Notes under the pieces: model-generated
Database searches by the model: none
What the model was told of the DNA's origin: nothing
What the model saw: the letters and a program-made list of their open reading frames with translations, nothing else
Made by a program: the position numbers and the translations under genes
Shown: positions 42,017-52,564 of the stretch, piece by piece
How positions within the stretch are numbered: the first letter of the stretch is position 1
How the letters are laid out: every line of letters starts with the position of its first letter
NCBI RefSeq assembly: GCF_011304355.1
Contig: NZ_CP049888.1
Span: forward strand, 558,001-622,000
Direction of reading: 5' to 3'
DNA: 64,000 nt
From: Weissella coleopterorum
Lineage (GTDB): Bacteria > Bacillota > Bacilli > Lactobacillales > Lactobacillaceae

Positions 42017-43441
42017 ATGTTAGAAACTACAAATTATAAGTTTTGGTTCGTCACAGGTTCACAATTCCTTTATGGTCCTGAAGTTTTAAAGCAAGTTGAA
42101 GAAGATTCTAAAAAATTAGTGGAAGCTTTGAATGCATCAGGTAACTTGCCTTACCCCGTTGAATTTAAGACGGTGGGAGTAACAGCTGAAAACATTACTG
42201 AAACAATGAAGGAAGCTAATGCTAATGATGATGTGGCCGGAATTATTACCTGGGCCCACACCTTCTCACCTGCTAAGAACTGGATCCGTGGAACACAATT
42301 ATTGAACAAGCCATTGATGCACCTAGCAACACAGATGTTAAATAAAATTCCTTATGACACAATTGATTTTGATTACATGAACTTGAATCAATCAGCTCAC
42401 GGTGATCGTGAATATGCCTTCATCAATGCACGTTTGGGAATTAAGAACAAGGTTGTCTTTGGTCATTATGAAGATGAAGAAGTTCAAACTCAAATTGGTA
42501 AGTGGATGGATGTTGCCGTTGCTTATAACGAATCATATAAGATCAAAATTGTAACGTTTGCTGATAAGATGCGGAATGTTGCCGTTACTGATGGTGATAA
42601 GATTGAAGCCCAAATTAAATTAGGTTGGACTGTTGATTATTGGGGAGTAGCTGATTTGGTGGCATATGTTAATGCGATCGAAGATGCTGATATTGATGCT
42701 CTTTACAAAGAACTTCAAAATAAGTATGAATTTGTGCAAGGTAATAATTCAGCTGAAAATTATGAGCATAATGTTAAATATCAATTGCGTGAATACTTAG
42801 CAATTAAGCAATTCATGGATGACAAGGGCTATAGTGGATTTACTACTAACTTTGAGGACCTTGAAGGTTTGGAACAATTGCCAGGATTAGCTGCACAAAT
42901 GTTGATGGCGGATGGATATGGCTTTGCCGGTGAGGGTGACTGGAAGACGGCTGCCTTGACTCGGTTGCTTAAGATTGTGGCTCACAATGAAGGAACTGTC
43001 TTTATGGAAGACTATACATTAGATCTTCGTAAGGGCCATGAAGCTATTTTGGGATCGCACATGCTTGAAGTTGATCCAACAATTGCTTCAGACAAGCCAC
43101 GGGTTGAAGTACACCCATTGGATATTGGTGGTAAAGATGATCCTGCTCGTTTGGTCTTTACTGGTAAGGCTGGTGATGCTGTTGATGTTACAATGGCCGA
43201 TTATGGAGATGAATTTAAGTTGATTAGTTATGAAGTTTCAGGAAACAAGCCTGAAGCAGAAACACCATTCTTGCCGGTGGCTAAGCAACTATGGACACCA
43301 AAGGCTGGTTTGAAGGCCGGGGCCGAAGGTTGGCTGACAGTTGGTGGTGGACATCATACAACTTTGAGCTTCAATGTTGATACTGAACAATTGTCAGACC
43401 TTGCCAACATGTTTGATTTAACCTTTGTTGATATTAAGTAA
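42017..43441 (+). CDS. araA: L-arabinose isomerase
   Basis: Encodes 474 residues, the usual length. [16 protein letters not shown] begins the protein; [27 protein letters not shown], and [16 protein letters not shown] carry conserved residues, with metal ligands including the Glu of MEDYT and the His of LGSHMLEV. It converts L-arabinose to L-ribulose. Strong codon bias indicates high expression. Confidence 0.96.
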   Translation: MLETTNYKFWFVTGSQFLYGPEVLKQVEEDSKKLVEALNASGNLPYPVEFKTVGVTAENITETMKEANANDDVAGIITWAHTFSPAKNWIRGTQLLNKPLMHLATQMLNKIPYDTIDFDYMNLNQSAHGDREYAFINARLGIKNKVVFGHYEDEEVQTQIGKWMDVAVAYNESYKIKIVTFADKMRNVAVTDGDKIEAQIKLGWTVDYWGVADLVAYVNAIEDADIDALYKELQNKYEFVQGNNSAENYEHNVKYQLREYLAIKQFMDDKGYSGFTTNFEDLEGLEQLPGLAAQMLMADGYGFAGEGDWKTAALTRLLKIVAHNEGTVFMEDYTLDLRKGHEAILGSHMLEVDPTIASDKPRVEVHPLDIGGKDDPARLVFTGKAGDAVDVTMADYGDEFKLISYEVSGNKPEAETPFLPVAKQLWTPKAGLKAGAEGWLTVGGGHHTTLSFNVDTEQLSDLANMFDLTFVDIK

Positions 43442-43479
43442 TTAATATTATAAAAATAGAAAGTTGTGAGTACGGAGAT

Positions 43480-44856
43480 ATGAGTAAAGAGACAAAAAAA
43501 ATCCCCAGTGGATTTATTTACTTCTTTGGGGCGTTTGGTGGAATTCTATTCGGGTATGATATTGGGGTGATGACGGGAGCGTTACCATTTTTGCAACACG
43601 ATTGGAATTTAACTAATGCGTCTGTGATTGGATGGATTACTTCATCATTGATGCTAGGTGCAATTTTTGGGGGAGCATTAGCAGGTCAACTGTCCGATAA
43701 ATTCGGACGTCGTAAGATGATCTTAGTGGCATCGTTTGTCTTTGCCGTTGGAGCCATAATGGCAGGTTTGTCACCGCATAATGCGGTGGCTTGGCTATTA
43801 TTTGCCCGAGTTCTCTTAGGATTAGCCGTTGGGGCTGCATCAGCCTTGGTGCCATCATATATGTCAGAAATGGCTCCAGCGCGTTCACGTGGCCGTTTAT
43901 CTGGTTTGAATCAATTAATGATTGTCTCAGGAATGTTACTTTCATATATTATTGATTTCATTCTAAAAGGTTTGGCACATGGCATGGCATGGCGTTTAAT
44001 GCTTGGATTAGCGGCGGTTCCTGCGATTATTCTCTTCTTAGGGGTACTTCGTTTGCCAGAATCACCTCGATTCTTGGTTAAATTAGGGAAAGTGGCAGAA
44101 GCGCGTCAAGTTTTGTCATATATCCGAAGTGATCAAGAAATTCAACCTGAATTAAATGACATTGAAGCAACAGTAGCTAAGGAAGCATCTGTTTCACAAA
44201 ATGTTAACTTAGGAACTTTATTCTCTGGAAAGTATCGTTATCTAGTGACAGCTGGAATTGGAGTTGCGGCCTTCCAACAATTTATGGGAGCAAATGCGAT
44301 TTTCTACTATATTCCATTGATTGTTGAAAAAGCAACTGGACAAGCTGCCTCTGAGGCATTGTTATGGCCAATTGTTCAAGGAGTTATTCTTGTGCTTGGT
44401 GCAATCTTGTACATGGTGATTGCTGAGAAGTTCCAACGTAAGACATTGCTTGTCTTAGGGGGATCAATGATGGCTTTGTCATTCTTGATGCCTTCGTTAT
44501 TAAACTTAGCCTTTGGGGCTGATAAGTTCCCGCCAATGATGATTGTAGTATTCTTATCAATCTTCGTGGCTTTCTACTCATTTACTTGGGCGCCATTGAC
44601 ATGGGTCTTAGTTGGAGAATTATTCCCACTTGCTATTCGTGGTCGGGCCTCAGGACTAGCATCATCATTTAATTGGATTGGTTCATTCTTAGTTGGATTG
44701 CTATTCCCAATTATGACGGCGACGATGTCTCAAGATATGGTTTTTGGAATCTTTGGAATTATTTCAATTATCGCCGTGTTGTTTGTTAAGTACCGTGTAC
44801 CTGAAACATTTGGACGAACATTGGAAGAAATTGAAGCTGAAGGATCAAACCATTAA
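43480..44856 (+). CDS. araE: AraE/XylE-like pentose:H+ symporter
   Basis: Encodes 458 residues with twelve helices. GGILFGYDIGVMTGALPF, DKFGRRKMIL, LPESPRFLVKLGK and the C-terminal VPETFGRTLEEIE are the sugar porter (SP family) signatures. It most likely imports L-arabinose, with D-xylose as an alternative. It ends the ara operon ahead of a terminator. Confidence 0.9.
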   Translation: MSKETKKIPSGFIYFFGAFGGILFGYDIGVMTGALPFLQHDWNLTNASVIGWITSSLMLGAIFGGALAGQLSDKFGRRKMILVASFVFAVGAIMAGLSPHNAVAWLLFARVLLGLAVGAASALVPSYMSEMAPARSRGRLSGLNQLMIVSGMLLSYIIDFILKGLAHGMAWRLMLGLAAVPAIILFLGVLRLPESPRFLVKLGKVAEARQVLSYIRSDQEIQPELNDIEATVAKEASVSQNVNLGTLFSGKYRYLVTAGIGVAAFQQFMGANAIFYYIPLIVEKATGQAASEALLWPIVQGVILVLGAILYMVIAEKFQRKTLLVLGGSMMALSFLMPSLLNLAFGADKFPPMMIVVFLSIFVAFYSFTWAPLTWVLVGELFPLAIRGRASGLASSFNWIGSFLVGLLFPIMTATMSQDMVFGIFGIISIIAVLFVKYRVPETFGRTLEEIEAEGSNH

Positions 44857-44883
44857 ATTTAATACATTTAAATTTTAATATTT

Positions 44884-44931
44884 ACAAAAAAACAACCACT
44901 AGAATTTTATTTCTGAGTGGTTGTTTTTTAT
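44884..44931 (+). terminator. Terminator of the ara operon
   Basis: AAAAACAACCACT pairs with AGTGGTTGTTTTT, followed by Ts. Confidence 0.9.
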
Positions 44932-45001
44932 ATGAAAGGACTAAACTGGAAAATGTTATAATGATTTTAATTACATTGTTGAAAATATGGGGTGAATTTT
45001 T

Positions 45002-45856
45002 ATGAAATTATCAAGTCAAGATCGTTACCATTTAGCAAACGGGCAGTACATGCCCAAACTGGGATTAGGTCTCTACAAAGTTACTGAAGAAAGTGTTATG
45101 GATCGCCTATTAAGTGGAGCCTATGAATCTGGTTATCGGCTTTTCGACACCGCGCAAATGTATCAGAATGAAGCTATGATTGGTCGGACTTTGAAAAATA
45201 GTCAAATTGAGCGGGATGAACTTTTCATTACGACTAAAATTGCTGAAGATAATCAGGGATACGATGCAACTTTGCGGTCTTTAGAAGCATCCTTAAAGGC
45301 TTTGCAATTAGATTATGTAGATTTGCTACTGGTACATTGGCCAATTCATCAACATTTTTTTGAAACATGGCGTGCATTTGAACGAGCTCAGGCGGAAGGC
45401 CTAGTACGTTCCATTGGAACTTCAAATTATGGTCAAATTCATTTAGAATATCTTGCTACTAAAGCTAATGAGATGCCGGTTGTTAATCAAGTTGAAGTTC
45501 ATCCATATCTAACACAAAAACCATTACAAGCTTTCGCTGATGATCATCAAATTGTGACTCAAGCATGGGCTCCATTAGGTCGTGGTGGTGAACTAGATGA
45601 TGCAACTGTAGTACGTTTATCTGAAAAATACCATAAAAGTCCGGCTCAAATTGTGATTCGTTGGCATCTTCAAAATCAAACGGCGTTGATTCCAAAGTCG
45701 AGTCATTTAGAGCGGGTTCAAGCAAATATTAATGTATTTGATTTTGACATTTCGCCAACCGATATGCAAATTTTGGATGAGTTAAATCAATTTAAACGCA
45801 TTAGTCAAGAACCTGAATTAGTGTATGAACGGGGCGCACAGTATCCGCATCACTAG
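45002..45856 (+). CDS. Aldo/keto reductase
   Basis: Encodes 284 residues. The catalytic tetrad is visible as Asp49 and Tyr54 (FDTAQMYQNE), Lys79 (ITTKI) and His112 (LLVHWP). GTSNYGQIHLEYL and IPKSSHLERVQANINVFDFD are later AKR motifs (NADPH site). It reduces aldehydes or ketones, in the 2,5-diketogluconate reductase-like group. The natural substrate is unknown. It is followed by a dehydrogenase gene, probably in one operon. Confidence 0.92.
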   Translation: MKLSSQDRYHLANGQYMPKLGLGLYKVTEESVMDRLLSGAYESGYRLFDTAQMYQNEAMIGRTLKNSQIERDELFITTKIAEDNQGYDATLRSLEASLKALQLDYVDLLLVHWPIHQHFFETWRAFERAQAEGLVRSIGTSNYGQIHLEYLATKANEMPVVNQVEVHPYLTQKPLQAFADDHQIVTQAWAPLGRGGELDDATVVRLSEKYHKSPAQIVIRWHLQNQTALIPKSSHLERVQANINVFDFDISPTDMQILDELNQFKRISQEPELVYERGAQYPHH

Positions 45857-45908
45857 GGGAGATCATTGATCGAATTTGAATCAATCTACCTTTCATCGGG
45901 TTTAGAAA

Positions 45909-45936
45909 AAGGAGTTAGGACAAAGGAGTTAGGACA
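45909..45936 (+). repeat. Tandem 14-base duplication carrying the Shine-Dalgarno
   Basis: AAGGAGTTAGGACA occurs twice back to back. The second copy places GGAG nine bases before the ATG at 45938, and the first is 14 bases further up. Confidence 0.85.
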
Positions 45937-45937
45937 C

Positions 45938-46807
45938 ATGAAAATTGGATTTATTGGTACGGGGGTCATGGGGACCGGGGTAATTAATAATTTATTAAAG
46001 CATGACTTTGAAGTCGAGGTTTTTAATCGCACGAAAGCTCATGCGCAAAAGGTGATTGAGCGTGGCGCTAAATGGGTTGACACACCGAAAGAATTAGCCG
46101 AACAAAATGATCTCGTGATTACCATGGTTGGTTATCCAGATGATGTTAAAGCGCAGTATTATGGTCCAGAAGGTTTGTTTGCTGGTGCTAAATCCGGACA
46201 AATTTTTATGGATATGACGACCTCAACCCCGACATTGGCGCAAGAACTGGTTAAAGAAGGTCTAAACCGGCACGTTGTGGTTCTCGATGCGCCAGTTTCA
46301 GGTGGTGACGTTGGTGCCCGTGAAGGGACATTAACGGTCATGGTCGGTGGTGACAAAGTCATTTTTGAGACGTTAACTCCAGTCTTTGATGCAATTGCTG
46401 GTCGAGTGAATTATTTTGGTGATGCTGGATGGGGTCAACATGCTAAAATGGCTAATCAAATTATGATTGCAGCAACGATGCTAGGCATGTCTGAAACATT
46501 AGTTTATGCTAAAAAAGTTGGGTTAAGTTTACCATTGGTTTTAGATACATTAAACGGTGGAAGTGCACAGAACTGGTCGCTTGAAAACTACGGACCGCGT
46601 ATTCTAAAAGGTGACTTCCAACCAGGTTTCTATGCTAAACATTTACTCAAAGACTTGCGAATTGCTTTAGATGAAGCAGAAAAAATGAACTTAGCGTTAC
46701 CAGCCACGGCTCTAGCCGAAACTTTATATGAGAAATTAGTGGATGAAAAACATTCGGGGGATGCTGGAACGCAAGCCCTAATTAAATTATGGTGGGGTCA
46801 AGCATAG
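45938..46807 (+). CDS. NAD(P)-dependent beta-hydroxyacid dehydrogenase (3-hydroxyisobutyrate dehydrogenase-like)
   Basis: Encodes 289 residues from the ATG at 45938, where the Rossmann strand starts (MKIGFIGTGVMGTGV). LDAPVSGGDVGAREGTLTVMVGG is the substrate-binding signature, and the catalytic Lys lies in GQHAKMANQIM. An in-frame extension to 45866 is rejected because the duplicated SD lies after it. The family includes 3-hydroxyisobutyrate, tartronate semialdehyde and gamma-hydroxybutyrate reductases; the substrate here is open. Confidence 0.88.
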   Translation: MKIGFIGTGVMGTGVINNLLKHDFEVEVFNRTKAHAQKVIERGAKWVDTPKELAEQNDLVITMVGYPDDVKAQYYGPEGLFAGAKSGQIFMDMTTSTPTLAQELVKEGLNRHVVVLDAPVSGGDVGAREGTLTVMVGGDKVIFETLTPVFDAIAGRVNYFGDAGWGQHAKMANQIMIAATMLGMSETLVYAKKVGLSLPLVLDTLNGGSAQNWSLENYGPRILKGDFQPGFYAKHLLKDLRIALDEAEKMNLALPATALAETLYEKLVDEKHSGDAGTQALIKLWWGQA

Positions 46808-46839
46808 TTATTCTTGACTTTACATTACGGGATCATGAA

Positions 46840-46886
46840 ACCCGCCCATATTAGGCAATTTTTACTTAATGTGAGCAGGCTTTTTG
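46840..46886 (+). terminator. Probable terminator
   Basis: GCCCATATTAG pairs imperfectly with CTTAATGTGAGC, followed by AGGCTTTTTG. The T run is short. Confidence 0.45.
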
Positions 46887-46976
46887 CTGATTTAGTGCTT
46901 TCAATAATTTGGTTACAACGATCAAAGCTGATGAATGATATAATAAGCAAAAATAAATTTTAGGGGAGCTTAGCTG

Positions 46977-47453
46977 ATGAAACATGTTTTATTCGTATGC
47001 TTGGGTAATATTGCTCGTTCAACTATGGCCGAAGCCATTTTCACACAGATGGTTGCAAATGCTGGATTGACCAGCCAAATTCAGATTGATTCAGCGGGGA
47101 CTTCTAACGAAGAGGTTGGAAATCCACCACATCCTGGAACACAAAAAATTCTACGTGCACAACAAATTCCGTTTGATTGGATTCGAGCTCGTCAGATTAA
47201 AAGTAAGGATTTAGAGTGGGCCGACTATATTATTACCATGGATCAACAAAATTTAAGAAACTTAAAAAGATTGACATCTGATCCAATGATTCAAGCTAAA
47301 ATACAACTAGCGTATGCAATTTTACCTGATCAAGCGGATAAAGAAATTCAGGATCCTTGGTATACGCATCGCTTTGACGTCACTTACCGCGAATTACAAG
47401 AAACTTTACCAGCTTGGTTAACTAAAATTAAAGCTGATTTAACTACGAATTAA
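46977..47453 (+). CDS. Low-molecular-weight protein-tyrosine phosphatase
   Basis: Encodes 158 residues. The CX5R loop is CLGNIARS with Cys8 and Arg14; the general acid is Asp126 in DPWYT. This is the full active site of LMW phosphotyrosine phosphatases. In Gram-positives they often reverse the tyrosine kinases that control capsule or stress responses, but no kinase gene is adjacent. AGGGGAGC precedes the ATG. The next gene is 15 bases away. Confidence 0.92.
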   Translation: MKHVLFVCLGNIARSTMAEAIFTQMVANAGLTSQIQIDSAGTSNEEVGNPPHPGTQKILRAQQIPFDWIRARQIKSKDLEWADYIITMDQQNLRNLKRLTSDPMIQAKIQLAYAILPDQADKEIQDPWYTHRFDVTYRELQETLPAWLTKIKADLTTN

Positions 47454-47468
47454 AGGGAGTTATGGAAG

Positions 47469-48161
47469 ATGAAACATAAATTGAAACTCATCGGAATTAT
47501 TATTGGCTTGTTGGTCGTTATCTTTGGCGGAAAAACGATTTACGCCGGAGCAGCGGCAGCTAGCAACTTAAAAGAAGCGCGCTCAGCCGTGGATGGAAGA
47601 AATTGGTCCCAAGCACAAAAAAAATATCAAAAGGTGCAAGACTTGAAGCCTTCAGTAGAGAGTCGAACTGCTTTACAGCAATTAGAATATTTAGTAGCCG
47701 GGGATAAAGATTTGGAAGCTGGCCGTTTAGAGTCAATGCAACAAAATTACCAGGCGGCGCTAGAAGTAGACGGAAGTCTCGCACGGATTAATAAGCAAAT
47801 TAACGCGACCTTAAAAGATGCATCAAATGAAGATGATGATGCCAGCGTTAAAAGTAGTCATTCAAGTAGCACTAAAGAAGTAAGCTCTTCAAAAGTGAGT
47901 TCAAGTTCGAGCGAAAAAGCATCAAATTCGAGTTGGCAATCAGCTAGTTCTAATGGTGGTATCAATTCATCTCATATTGATTTAGCGAATGCATACGATT
48001 TTTCAGATAGTGATGTGATAGCTGCTAGAAATCAATTGAAACAAAAATTCAGTAATGTTGACTTATATGATGATAATAATATTAAAAAGGTCATGGCGAT
48101 GAGTTTATTAAACCAAACTTCATTAGAAGTGGCTTATCAAACCGGAGGCTGGAATAGTTAA
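47469..48161 (+). CDS. Membrane-anchored protein with TPR-like region, unknown function
   Basis: Encodes 230 residues. One N-terminal membrane segment (about 7-30) precedes a helical region (35-115) with two TPR-like pairs (DGRNWSQAQKKYQKVQDLKP and ESMQQNYQAALEVDG). A Ser-rich linker (about 120-160) and a small C-terminal helical domain follow. It is probably displayed outside the membrane. Cotranscription with the phosphatase gene is likely. The function is unknown. Confidence 0.6.
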   Translation: MKHKLKLIGIIIGLLVVIFGGKTIYAGAAAASNLKEARSAVDGRNWSQAQKKYQKVQDLKPSVESRTALQQLEYLVAGDKDLEAGRLESMQQNYQAALEVDGSLARINKQINATLKDASNEDDDASVKSSHSSSTKEVSSSKVSSSSSEKASNSSWQSASSNGGINSSHIDLANAYDFSDSDVIAARNQLKQKFSNVDLYDDNNIKKVMAMSLLNQTSLEVAYQTGGWNS

Positions 48162-48228
48162 GATTTGTTATCAGTTTGTGATCTCAAATGGGTCATTTTT
48201 TGGTAGAATTAATTTTAAATGTAAATTA

Positions 48229-48259
48229 TCGTAAGTGGAGATAAATTGATATCTTACGA
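48229..48259 (+). repeat. Inverted repeat in the prfC leader
   Basis: TCGTAAG (48229) and CTTACGA (48253) are perfect complements with inner GATA/TATC pairing. A TGG-extended -10 (TAGAAT, 48204-48209) lies just upstream, so this would be the 5' end of the prfC message. Confidence 0.5.
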
Positions 48260-48327
48260 CTTAATTTTTGGCTTTAAATATATAAAAATATGCTAAATAA
48301 ATAGAGAAGAAGAGATGATACAACTTT

Positions 48328-49899
48328 ATGGTTAATTTAAAAGAACAAATTGATACGCGCCGAACTTTTGCGATCATTTCCCACCCGGACGCTGGGAAAA
48401 CTACCATTACAGAACAAATGTTATTGCTTGGTGGAGTGGTCCGTTCGGCCGGAACAGTAAAAGGGCGAAAAGGGAATTTTGCCAAATCTGATTGGATGGA
48501 GATTGAACAGAAACGTGGGATTTCAGTTACATCATCTGTATTACAATTTGATTACGATGGTAAGCGGATTAATATTTTGGATACACCGGGGCACGAAGAT
48601 TTTTCGGAAGACACCTATCGAACTTTGATGGCCGTCGATTCTGTGATTATGGTAGTTGATTCTGCCAAGGGAATTGAGCCACAAACGCGGAAGTTATTTG
48701 AGATTGTGAAGGAACGGCACATTCCAATCTTTACTTTCTTTAATAAGTTGGATCGTGATGGGCGTCCTGCGATGGATTTATTAGATGAATTAGAAGATAC
48801 ACTTGGTGTTGCTACGTATCCGATGAATTGGCCGATTGGTTCGGGACAAGTACTTTCTGGTCTATTTGATATATATCATCAACAAGTTGAAGTATATCGT
48901 CCAGCCAACGCTGCAGGAAGGTTCTTACCTTTGAATGCGGCTGGAAATGATTTGGTTGATGCAAATCCAATTCAACAGACTCCGGTCTGGGAAGAAGCAC
49001 GTGATGAAGTTGAATTATTGCAAGATGCGGGGAATAAATTTGATGAAAAGGCCGTGCTGGAGGGTGAATTGACACCAGTCTTCTTTGGTTCTGCTTTAGC
49101 TGGTTTTGGACTGGAGACTTTCTTGCAAACTTATCTTAAGTTTGCCCCCGCTCCAGGTGCAAAGGAAACTACGGATGATCAACTAATTGAACCTGATCAA
49201 ACTGATTTTTCAGGCTTTGTCTTCAAAATACAAGCTAATATGAATCCAAATCACCGAGATCGAATTGCGTTTGTCCGTGTTGTTTCTGGTGAATTTGAAC
49301 GTGGTATGGATGTGACTTTGAAACGAACAGGTAAAAAAATTCGTTTATCAAATGTGACGCAGTTTATGGCGGATTCACGTGAAAATGTTGAAAATGCCGT
49401 GCCAGGTGACATCATTGGGGTATACGATACCGGAAATTTCCAAATTGGTGATACTATCTATCAAGGTAAAAAGATGATTGAGTTCAAAGAGCTACCTACG
49501 TTTACTCCAGAATTGTTTATGCATGTGCGTGCTAAAAACGTTTTGAAGCAAAAATCATTCCATAAAGGCGTGACTCAATTGGTTCAAGAAGGAACAATTC
49601 AGATGTATACGGCTTGGGACTCGGGAGATTACATCTTAGGGGCCGTTGGGCAATTGCAATTTGAAGTCTTCCAATTTCGAATGGCAAATGAATATAACAG
49701 TGAAGTAATTTTAGAACCGATGGGATCTAAAATTGCACGTTGGGTTAATGAGGATGACTTAGATCCAAAAATGGCTTCATCGCGTAATTTGTTAGTTCGT
49801 GATCGAGCCGAAAATCCGGTCTTCTTGTTCGAAAACATGTTTGCTGAACGTTGGTTTAATGATAAATACCCAGATGTTCAATTAGAACAGAAATTATAA
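48328..49899 (+). CDS. prfC: Peptide chain release factor 3
   Basis: Encodes 523 residues of a translation GTPase. The G1 motif is SHPDAGKTT; the G2 region includes [10 protein letters not shown]3 is DTPGHEDF; G4 is [26 protein letters not shown] and the C-terminal [11 protein letters not shown] are RF3-specific. It recycles RF1 and RF2 from the ribosome after peptide release. Its gene stands alone with a terminator. Confidence 0.95.
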   Translation: MVNLKEQIDTRRTFAIISHPDAGKTTITEQMLLLGGVVRSAGTVKGRKGNFAKSDWMEIEQKRGISVTSSVLQFDYDGKRINILDTPGHEDFSEDTYRTLMAVDSVIMVVDSAKGIEPQTRKLFEIVKERHIPIFTFFNKLDRDGRPAMDLLDELEDTLGVATYPMNWPIGSGQVLSGLFDIYHQQVEVYRPANAAGRFLPLNAAGNDLVDANPIQQTPVWEEARDEVELLQDAGNKFDEKAVLEGELTPVFFGSALAGFGLETFLQTYLKFAPAPGAKETTDDQLIEPDQTDFSGFVFKIQANMNPNHRDRIAFVRVVSGEFERGMDVTLKRTGKKIRLSNVTQFMADSRENVENAVPGDIIGVYDTGNFQIGDTIYQGKKMIEFKELPTFTPELFMHVRAKNVLKQKSFHKGVTQLVQEGTIQMYTAWDSGDYILGAVGQLQFEVFQFRMANEYNSEVILEPMGSKIARWVNEDDLDPKMASSRNLLVRDRAENPVFLFENMFAERWFNDKYPDVQLEQKL

Positions 49900-49913
49900 A
49901 AACAAATTTAGTA

Positions 49914-49956
49914 GAGCCTAGTCAAATTCTAAGACATTTAGACTTTGGCTTTTTAT
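49914..49956 (+). terminator. Terminator of prfC
   Basis: AGCCTAGTC pairs with GACTTTGGCT (one bulge), followed by TTTTATTT. Confidence 0.75.
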
Positions 49957-50185
49957 TTAGACTAAAAATTTTGTATTAGCAACGGATTTAAAGGTGAGGT
50001 CCTTTTTAGATTAATTGAATATAACTTTATTTGGTCAGGTTGACAGATTACTATAATGTAAAAGGATTCTATCAGCCAATTTATGCTAAAAATGGTATAT
50101 TAATAATTAACTTGAATTAGAATTTGAAAAGAGATTAAGTGAAGCAACAATAAGTTGATAAAAACTAAGCTAGAAGGAGATCAGA

Positions 50186-51478
50186 ATGGCACAGGAACCA
50201 TTAGCATTTCGTATGCGTCCCAAAACAATCGCAGAAGTAGTTGGGCAACAACATTTAATTGGACCGGGTAAAATTATTGAACGAATGGTAAAGGCAAAGA
50301 TGCTTTCATCAATGATTTTATATGGTCCACCTGGTACGGGTAAAACAAGTATTGCTAGTGCCATAGCTGGATCGACAAAATATGCGTTTCGGATGTTAAA
50401 TGCGGCAACCGATAGCAAAAAAGATCTGCAAATTGTGGCTGAAGAGGCTAAAATGTCGGGAACGGTAATTCTATTGTTGGATGAAATTCATCGCCTCGAT
50501 AAAACGAAACAAGATTTTTTACTACCACATTTGGAAAATGGAAGGATCATTTTAATCGGTGCGACGACCGAAAATCCGTATCTATCCATCAATCCGGCGA
50601 TCCGGTCTCGGACGCAAATTTTTGAGGTAAAACCGTTAACGAATACGGACATGTTGGTGGCAATTGATCGGGCAATTAATGATGAAATTCGTGGATTGGG
50701 ACAGTATCGGCTTACAATTGATAAACAGGCCAAAGAACATTTAGTGCAAGCAACCAATGGTGACCTGAGATCCGCTTTGAATGGTTTAGAGTTAGCGGTG
50801 AAATCAACTGACCCAAATGAAGCGGGCGTTATCGAAATTGATTTAGCTGTGGTTGAAGAGAGTGTGCAAAAAAAGGCCTTAACTGCTGATAAAGATGGGG
50901 ATGCACATTATAATGTCATTTCAGCTCTGCAAAAATCAATTCGTGGTAGTGATGCTGATGCAGCATTACATTATGCAGCACGTTTGATTGAAGCGGGCGA
51001 TTTAGTGATTTTAGCGCGACGCCTAAGAGTGATCGCGTATGAGGATGTGGGGTTAGCTAATCCGGCAGGCGTAGAACGGGCAATTGTAGCGATTGAAACA
51101 GCGGAAAAATTAGGCTTTCCAGAGGCGCGGATTCCTTTATCAAATGCGATTATTGAATTAGCAGTATCGCCAAAATCAAGCTCAGCCATTGAAGCGATTG
51201 ATGCGGCTTTGAGTGATGTTGCACGTGGCAACACTGGTGAAATTCCGGCGCATTTAAAGGATGCACATTATGCGGGTGCTGAAAAATTGGGTCACGGAGT
51301 TGACTATTTATATCCGCACAATTATCCTGGTGATTGGATTGCTCAACAGTATTTACCAGACCGTTTGAAAGGTAAGCAGTATTGGCAACCAAAGGGAAAT
51401 TCAAAGTTAGAGCTAGCCTATCAACAACAATATCAACAATTAAGGCAAGCACAAAGAAATGGATTGAAATTAAAATAA
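50186..51478 (+). CDS. rarA: Replication-associated recombination protein A (RarA/MgsA)
   Basis: Encodes 430 residues of the clamp-loader-like AAA+ family. Walker A is GPPGTGKTS, Walker B LLLDEIHRLDK, sensor 1 IGATTENPY. The C-terminal tetramerisation part has DAALHYAARLIEAGDLVILARRL and YPHNYPGDW. RarA acts at stalled replication forks. AGAAGGAG precedes the ATG. Confidence 0.93.
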   Translation: MAQEPLAFRMRPKTIAEVVGQQHLIGPGKIIERMVKAKMLSSMILYGPPGTGKTSIASAIAGSTKYAFRMLNAATDSKKDLQIVAEEAKMSGTVILLLDEIHRLDKTKQDFLLPHLENGRIILIGATTENPYLSINPAIRSRTQIFEVKPLTNTDMLVAIDRAINDEIRGLGQYRLTIDKQAKEHLVQATNGDLRSALNGLELAVKSTDPNEAGVIEIDLAVVEESVQKKALTADKDGDAHYNVISALQKSIRGSDADAALHYAARLIEAGDLVILARRLRVIAYEDVGLANPAGVERAIVAIETAEKLGFPEARIPLSNAIIELAVSPKSSSAIEAIDAALSDVARGNTGEIPAHLKDAHYAGAEKLGHGVDYLYPHNYPGDWIAQQYLPDRLKGKQYWQPKGNSKLELAYQQQYQQLRQAQRNGLKLK

Positions 51479-51490
51479 AGGTAAAATTGA

Positions 51491-52513
51491 ATGAAGAGAA
51501 TTGAATGGATTGATATTGCGAAGGGACAAACCATTTTTTTGGTCGTACTGGTTCATGTTTTAGAAGGAATTTATAAGACAAATTTATTTCCGAATCTGGA
51601 TTGGGGCCTTCAATGGACGATGAGTGGTATTTTTTTAATCATCATGCCTATTTTTTTAGCTTTGTCCGGCTATTTATATAAAGCATCCTTTGATCGAACT
51701 CATTTTGCATTGCAAATTAAAAATAAAGCTTGGAATTTACTATGGCCATCAGTACTTTTTTCCTTTATTTATGTTATTTTGCAAAATTTTGGTGGGGGAA
51801 GTGTTCATGAAGGTCATCAATGGTCAGCGCTCCTAAAAATGGGATGGGAGCCGATTGGATACCTTTGGTTTTTAGAGACCTTGTTCCTAATTTGGCTTTT
51901 AATAAGCGTTTTATTTCGTTTGAAGGTACCATTGGTTGGCCAAACTCTCATTTATATTGGGATGCTTCTGCTTGGATGGCAAATTAGAGGGCCGTTAATT
52001 TTAACTGATGTTTGTGTGTGGATATTATTTTTTTTCTTAGGATATCTAATTAGAAAATTTTCTGATCAAATGTTACAGCCTGGAATAGTAGTGATTTCCA
52101 TGATCTTGGTCTTATTTACTTGGTATATACAAACACAACAACCAGGCGAATGGTATGATGCGAATGGTCCGACACCATTAATAATGATCGGTAAATTGGC
52201 GAGTGTGTTAGTTGCATTTAAATTTTTTCAGTTGATCAAACTCAATAAAACAAAAAAATACTGGTTAGCAGCGGGTGAAAATTCGTTGATCATTTATTTG
52301 GTGCATGCGCCATTGGCTTCAATTTTAAGAATTATCTTTTTAAAATTAGGGGTAGATAATTTCTATCTCTTGATGGTTATAGTTCTATTTCTAACTTGGG
52401 AAATATCAAGATTAATTGGTCGAGCAAGTTTGAAATATCAATTCTTAAAAATGATTTTTTATCCAACTCGTTGGTGGTCTGAAACTGGTAAATTTTGGCT
52501 GAGGTCACGATAA
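51491..52513 (+). CDS. Acyltransferase 3 family membrane protein
   Basis: Encodes 340 residues with about ten membrane helices. It starts RIEWIDIAKGQTIFLVVLVHVLEG, the AT3 motif with the conserved His in helix 1, and LWFLETLFLIWL follows. Members transfer acetyl or other acyl groups to surface sugars or peptidoglycan. The acceptor is unknown. It lies 12 bases after rarA and may be cotranscribed. Confidence 0.85.
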   Translation: MKRIEWIDIAKGQTIFLVVLVHVLEGIYKTNLFPNLDWGLQWTMSGIFLIIMPIFLALSGYLYKASFDRTHFALQIKNKAWNLLWPSVLFSFIYVILQNFGGGSVHEGHQWSALLKMGWEPIGYLWFLETLFLIWLLISVLFRLKVPLVGQTLIYIGMLLLGWQIRGPLILTDVCVWILFFFLGYLIRKFSDQMLQPGIVVISMILVLFTWYIQTQQPGEWYDANGPTPLIMIGKLASVLVAFKFFQLIKLNKTKKYWLAAGENSLIIYLVHAPLASILRIIFLKLGVDNFYLLMVIVLFLTWEISRLIGRASLKYQFLKMIFYPTRWWSETGKFWLRSR

Positions 52514-52552
52514 AAAGTTCCTAAAAAATGATAAATAATTTAGAAAATAGTG

Positions 52553-52558
52553 TATAAT
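52553..52558 (+). promoter_or_regulatory. -10 element of the lacto-usp-like transcript
   Basis: TATAAT precedes the structured region by a few bases. No convincing -35 is seen. Confidence 0.45.
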
Positions 52559-52564
52559 AAAGAC

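Noticed and set aside
50040-50057. TTGACA and TATAAT upstream of rarA as one promoter
   Set aside because: The spacer is only six bases, so they cannot belong to the same sigma-A promoter.
51150-51581. 143-codon open frame antisense to the rarA/acyltransferase junction
   Set aside because: No SD, no coherent domain; both plus-strand genes are clearly real.
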